Below are positions 58,349 through 64,000 of a DNA stretch of 64,000 nucleotides, piece after piece. The translations under genes and the position numbers were made by a program. The notes beneath the pieces are model-generated. The model was not told the DNA's origin, made no database searches, and worked only from the letters and a program-made list of their open reading frames with translations. Position 1 is the stretch's first letter; each line of letters starts with the position of its first letter. Source of the DNA: Mugil cephalus (lineage: Eukaryota; Chordata; Actinopteri; Mugiliformes; Mugilidae); the NCBI RefSeq assembly GCF_022458985.1, contig NC_061774.1, positions 19,624,697 through 19,688,696 on the forward strand, in the 5' to 3' direction.

Positions 58349-61300
58349 ATTTTAACCCCCCCCCCTTGCCAAAGCATAATCAGTTTCCAAAAGCATTACT
58401 ACATTAAATCATTGCATATATAAATGAAAACATACTGTAAAATGTCATTTTGCTAATGCTAGGCTAATGCTACATTGTATGACTGTATGTTTGCGCCATA
58501 ACAGTCACTTTGTATTTACTTAATTTGATATTTGGCTAGGGTCCTACAGGGGTTTAAGCTAACTTTAAGCTAGCTAGCAGCTATCTAGGTCTGATTAATG
58601 CTGCCTTAAGGCTCATTTAGTGAACTGTGGGACATAGCCGCCATAACCTACACCACCCAAACCTTCGCCATCCAAGTGCTAGGATGGAATGGGACTTGTG
58701 GAGCTTGTGGTTGAGATCGCTGGGAAGTCGTGTAGACAAAATACTTGACGTCCAAATTGTATCATTAGCTATAAGACATCTGCTAGGTAACTGTTGGTGT
58801 CTAGAAACCACAGAGGCTAACAGTTGGGAATCTTAGAGATAGTTAACTAAATTTAGACAAATGCTAAGGCACAGTGGCCTTTTGGTATTCAACAATTTAC
58901 TCAGATATTTTCCAACATAAGGAAGAAACCTGCATTTGACTAAATTGCAATGCAATAACTTACACCTGTAAAAATTCATGAAGTCTGACCTTCATGAAAA
59001 GTTCTACTTATGAGATTGAGAGTATTACAAGAGAAGGCGGTTCATAGAGACTTTGACTATAGACATTTTTGTGACCACGGCGAGCGCAACCCCATTTCAA
59101 TTCAGTTTAAAAATCTGAAAAGACTTACGAATAGCTGGTGCAACCTGATCCTGATCTTTACTCTGATGTTCCTCCCTCAAAGCTAACCCCGCAGAGCTCC
59201 TTCACCATGAAATTATTACATTTCCCTGAGGTGAGCCAAGCTGAGAGGATGAAGCGCGCAAGACGGGGCCGTGCTATGAGAGAGCGAAGGTAGCTTTAGA
59301 AGCTGATACTCACAGGAAAGAATCATTTGTCACCCTTGTCTCGAAGCCATATGCGATTGCCAGAAGTGTGTGTGTGGCGGGCCAAGGATCATGAGAGTGT
59401 GATGCACGCTGATTTTGAGAGGAGGGGTAGGGGGGGCGGGGGGTCTGAAAGGGCCTTTGAAGCATCATCACTGGTCTGCCCAAGAGATCTACTCCTCCGT
59501 TCCTCCGTGTCCCTCTGCTCTCGCTCTCTGTTTGACCACTAAATGTTCTCTCACTTGAGGCACATGGTGATTATGGTGGATCCACTTGAAGACATGTCAG
59601 TGACGTTATGAAGCACTGAGCAGTGTCTAAATTTTTGGTTCAACGCAACTCTGTGGCCAGCTGTTACCATAGCAGCTTTCTCTCTCTCTGCTATATGCAG
59701 GATTTGGGAGCAGCGAAAAGGGACAAAGTCATTTGTCACTTGCGGTTTCGCATGTCTGGTATTGAAATTGATGACAAATCTACGAGGTGCGGGTCTGTAC
59801 GTGTGTTCATATTTGTTGGCCCGGGGAGCGGGTGATGTCATGCACAAGAGCTTCTCTTTTCTCACACTTTATGAAGCCAGCCATGCCCCTGCAGACTTTC
59901 ACAGTTTGCTGACACTGCAGGCAACGGGTGCGTGCGTGTGCGTACACACGTGCACGAGTGTGTCGCCTGTGTATTTTTATTGCTTTTATTGGACTTTTGC
60001 TGCAGACCACAGGAAAACATTGGCATTCAGACTCCGTCATACAGGCCTGCCATTTACCATTACCCGACGCTCCCTGTCTCTGTGTGCCTGTGCACAACAA
60101 ACACGGGTGTCCCTTTGTGGGTGTTTTTGCTCTTTCCAGTTTGAGAGACACAGAAATCCTAGTAAGCGTGTTAGAAAGTTTGAGATGTAAACTGGGTGGA
60201 CGGCGGGTTTAATCTGCCATTAATCAGCTCCTCGGAAAACTCACTCAAGCATCAGAAGCTGCAGATTGCTCTGCCTCTCCCGGTAACTCTCGCTCCGTGT
60301 TTTTCCCAGTCATCACTTCACTCTCTCCCCGAACCACTCTATTTCACCCCCCACCTGCTTCCAAGCTTCTCCCTCCAATCATTCCCCGTTTCCTCCTGGA
60401 ACAAGAGTGCAGCCGCTCCCTCGCTCTCTCCTCTGCCTTTTTTTTTTTTTTCTGCCTCTCTGTCTGTTGTGTGTGATGCCGAGAAGCCCTCAGGATTAAA
60501 TCTAAGTCTTTTGTTTATCATCTCAGCTATTACTGCTAATGCTGGCTCTCCCCCCCGCTTGCAGCGTGTGTCCACGCACTCATGTGTGGGCAAGCTTTCA
60601 GATCAAACACAGCGTAAGACGAGCCCATAAACAAGCCTTCAGGACCACTTAGGATTTTCAGGCAGAGTCGGTGTTGAGGGGGCGCGCGGAGGGGGGACTA
60701 GGTACAGAAATCAGCTGCTCTGTTTATGTACCTTTCAGTGGTGATTACCGGTCCAATCTGTCTGTTTAACAGAGGAAATATCATAGCCCTGCAGAGTGCG
60801 TGCGTGCTTGGGGTTAGTGTGTGTTTGTGCGAGTTGGAGATGCTTATGGTACAGTTGCAGTGCAGAGGGCTGGAGGGATGCCACCGAGCTGCATGGAATT
60901 ACAGCGCTGGTGCTGCACTTAAGTGTTTATTTACTCATATGTACAAGTCTAACTGAGGAGAGCGAAAGCAGAGGAAGCACAAGACCACCACAGGCCAGAG
61001 ACAGAGAGGGAGGACTGAGGGTATGTGTCAGACGCACTGTAGAGACTTGGCACTGGCCTCGGTTTCCACATGGTGCAGTGAAGGCTGTGCACTGTGTGTG
61101 TCAGTGTGAGTGAGCAGACACGCCGGCTGGTAGTGCCCTGCATACAGGAGGGTATATATTTACAGAGTCTGTTTGCAGAGTGGAATATTCACAGAGATGA
61201 ATAAGCTACATTATACACTCCAGGTATCATTTTCATTACATTACATTACATTACAGTGCAGGGTTCAGTCGTTTTATGTTATGTACTGGCATTAAAGCGC

Positions 61301-61500
61301 AACTGGTCTCATGAATGGATGCTGATGTTTCCTGGCGGATGTTGGTTCCCACCTGCCGCCACTAGATGGCACCAACGCTACGCGAAGCTGGAAACTGGGA
61401 TCTAGAAAAGATTTCGGTGGTCAGAAGCCGGTACTAGCAGCCGTCTTAATTAAGACAGACGTCTGCTGTCTGTTTAAGCTACAAGCTACCTTGTGGTTGA
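58349..61500. other. Gene-free region upstream of itm2a
   Basis: No supported exon. The stretch 58440-58600 has 'gctaatgctaggctaatgct'-type AT-rich repeats. A T run lies near 60439-60451 and an (ATTAC)n array at 61234-61254. Open frames here carry no recognised domains. Confidence 0.5.
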
Positions 61501-61720
61501 GGTTCGATTTCTTAACTTCTCCTTTGGTCGTCATCTTAATCCCCGCCGGCTACCGGAAGCTGTAGATAACAGCCGAGGTTGCAAAGTGCGTCACAGGGCT
61601 GAGCTGCGGAGAATAAACCGAGCCTGCAGTCCGCCACCGACCCTCTCTCTCTCTCTCCCTCGCTCTCTCTCTCGTTTTCTGCCTGCAAAATAAACACCGA
61701 GCAGACGTCTCCTCTCCATC
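61500..61720 (+). promoter_or_regulatory. itm2a 5'UTR and core promoter region
   Basis: Sequence immediately upstream of the itm2a ATG. It includes a CT-rich tract (61639-61677) that probably belongs to the 5'UTR. No TATA or CCAAT box was assigned with confidence. Confidence 0.35.

Positions 61721-64000
<2,280 letters not shown>

Overview
This window is vertebrate nuclear DNA, almost certainly from a ray-finned (teleost) fish and probably a percomorph. The evidence is multi-exon genes with short GT-AG introns, abundant CA/TG microsatellites, and degraded copies of typical fish dispersed repeats (a tRNA-derived SINE, Tc1/mariner and hAT relics, and the common 'ggagcctatcccag...ggacagg' repeat). 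The species cannot be named from the sequence alone.

Six protein-coding genes can be supported by exon-by-exon reading. From left to right: sh3bgrl (minus; only the first coding exon, 933-977, lies inside), an HMGN nucleosome-binding gene (plus, 2317-4592, six exons, 97 aa), tent5d (minus, 14762-18818, two coding exons, 1240 aa), chmp1b (plus, 23099-27247, eight exons, 199 aa), tbx22 (minus, 38546-44428, eight exons, 515 aa) and itm2a (plus, from 61721; only exons 1-2 are recognised before the window ends). This is the order I know from human Xq21.1 (ITM2A, TBX22, CHMP1B2P, TENT5D, BRWD3, HMGN5, SH3BGRL), except that nothing resembling BRWD3 is seen between tent5d and the HMGN gene. The synteny supports the ortholog names and suggests the HMGN gene is the positional counterpart of HMGN5, although its protein is short like HMGN1.

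Layout: 1-2300 holds sh3bgrl intron 1 and a GC-rich divergent interval shared with the HMGN gene. 5.6-13.2 kb is gene-free with a SINE and another dispersed repeat. 13.2-21.4 kb is tent5d with its 3'UTR and candidate 5' exons. 21.4-23.1 kb is a divergent promoter interval shared with chmp1b. 27.9-38.1 kb is gene-free and carries nested hAT-like relics. 38.1-44.6 kb is tbx22. 44.6-61.7 kb is a 17 kb gene-free interval between the divergent tbx22 and itm2a genes, with a TTF-type zinc-finger hAT relic, a long inverted-repeat element, a Tc1/mariner relic and many microsatellites.

The most unusual observation is tent5d. The poly(A) polymerase fold, normally about 390 aa, is interrupted by an uninterrupted in-frame insertion of about 856 codons in the loop between the nucleotidyltransferase core and the C-terminal helical part. 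The insertion is an acidic, Glu/Gln/Ser/Thr-rich stretch followed by a proline-directed [ST]PP-repeat stretch. The genes do not form an operon-like pathway. They are linked by ancient vertebrate synteny: chromatin (HMGN), mRNA polyadenylation (TENT5D), ESCRT-III membrane scission (CHMP1B), craniofacial transcription (TBX22) and a BRICHOS membrane protein (ITM2A).
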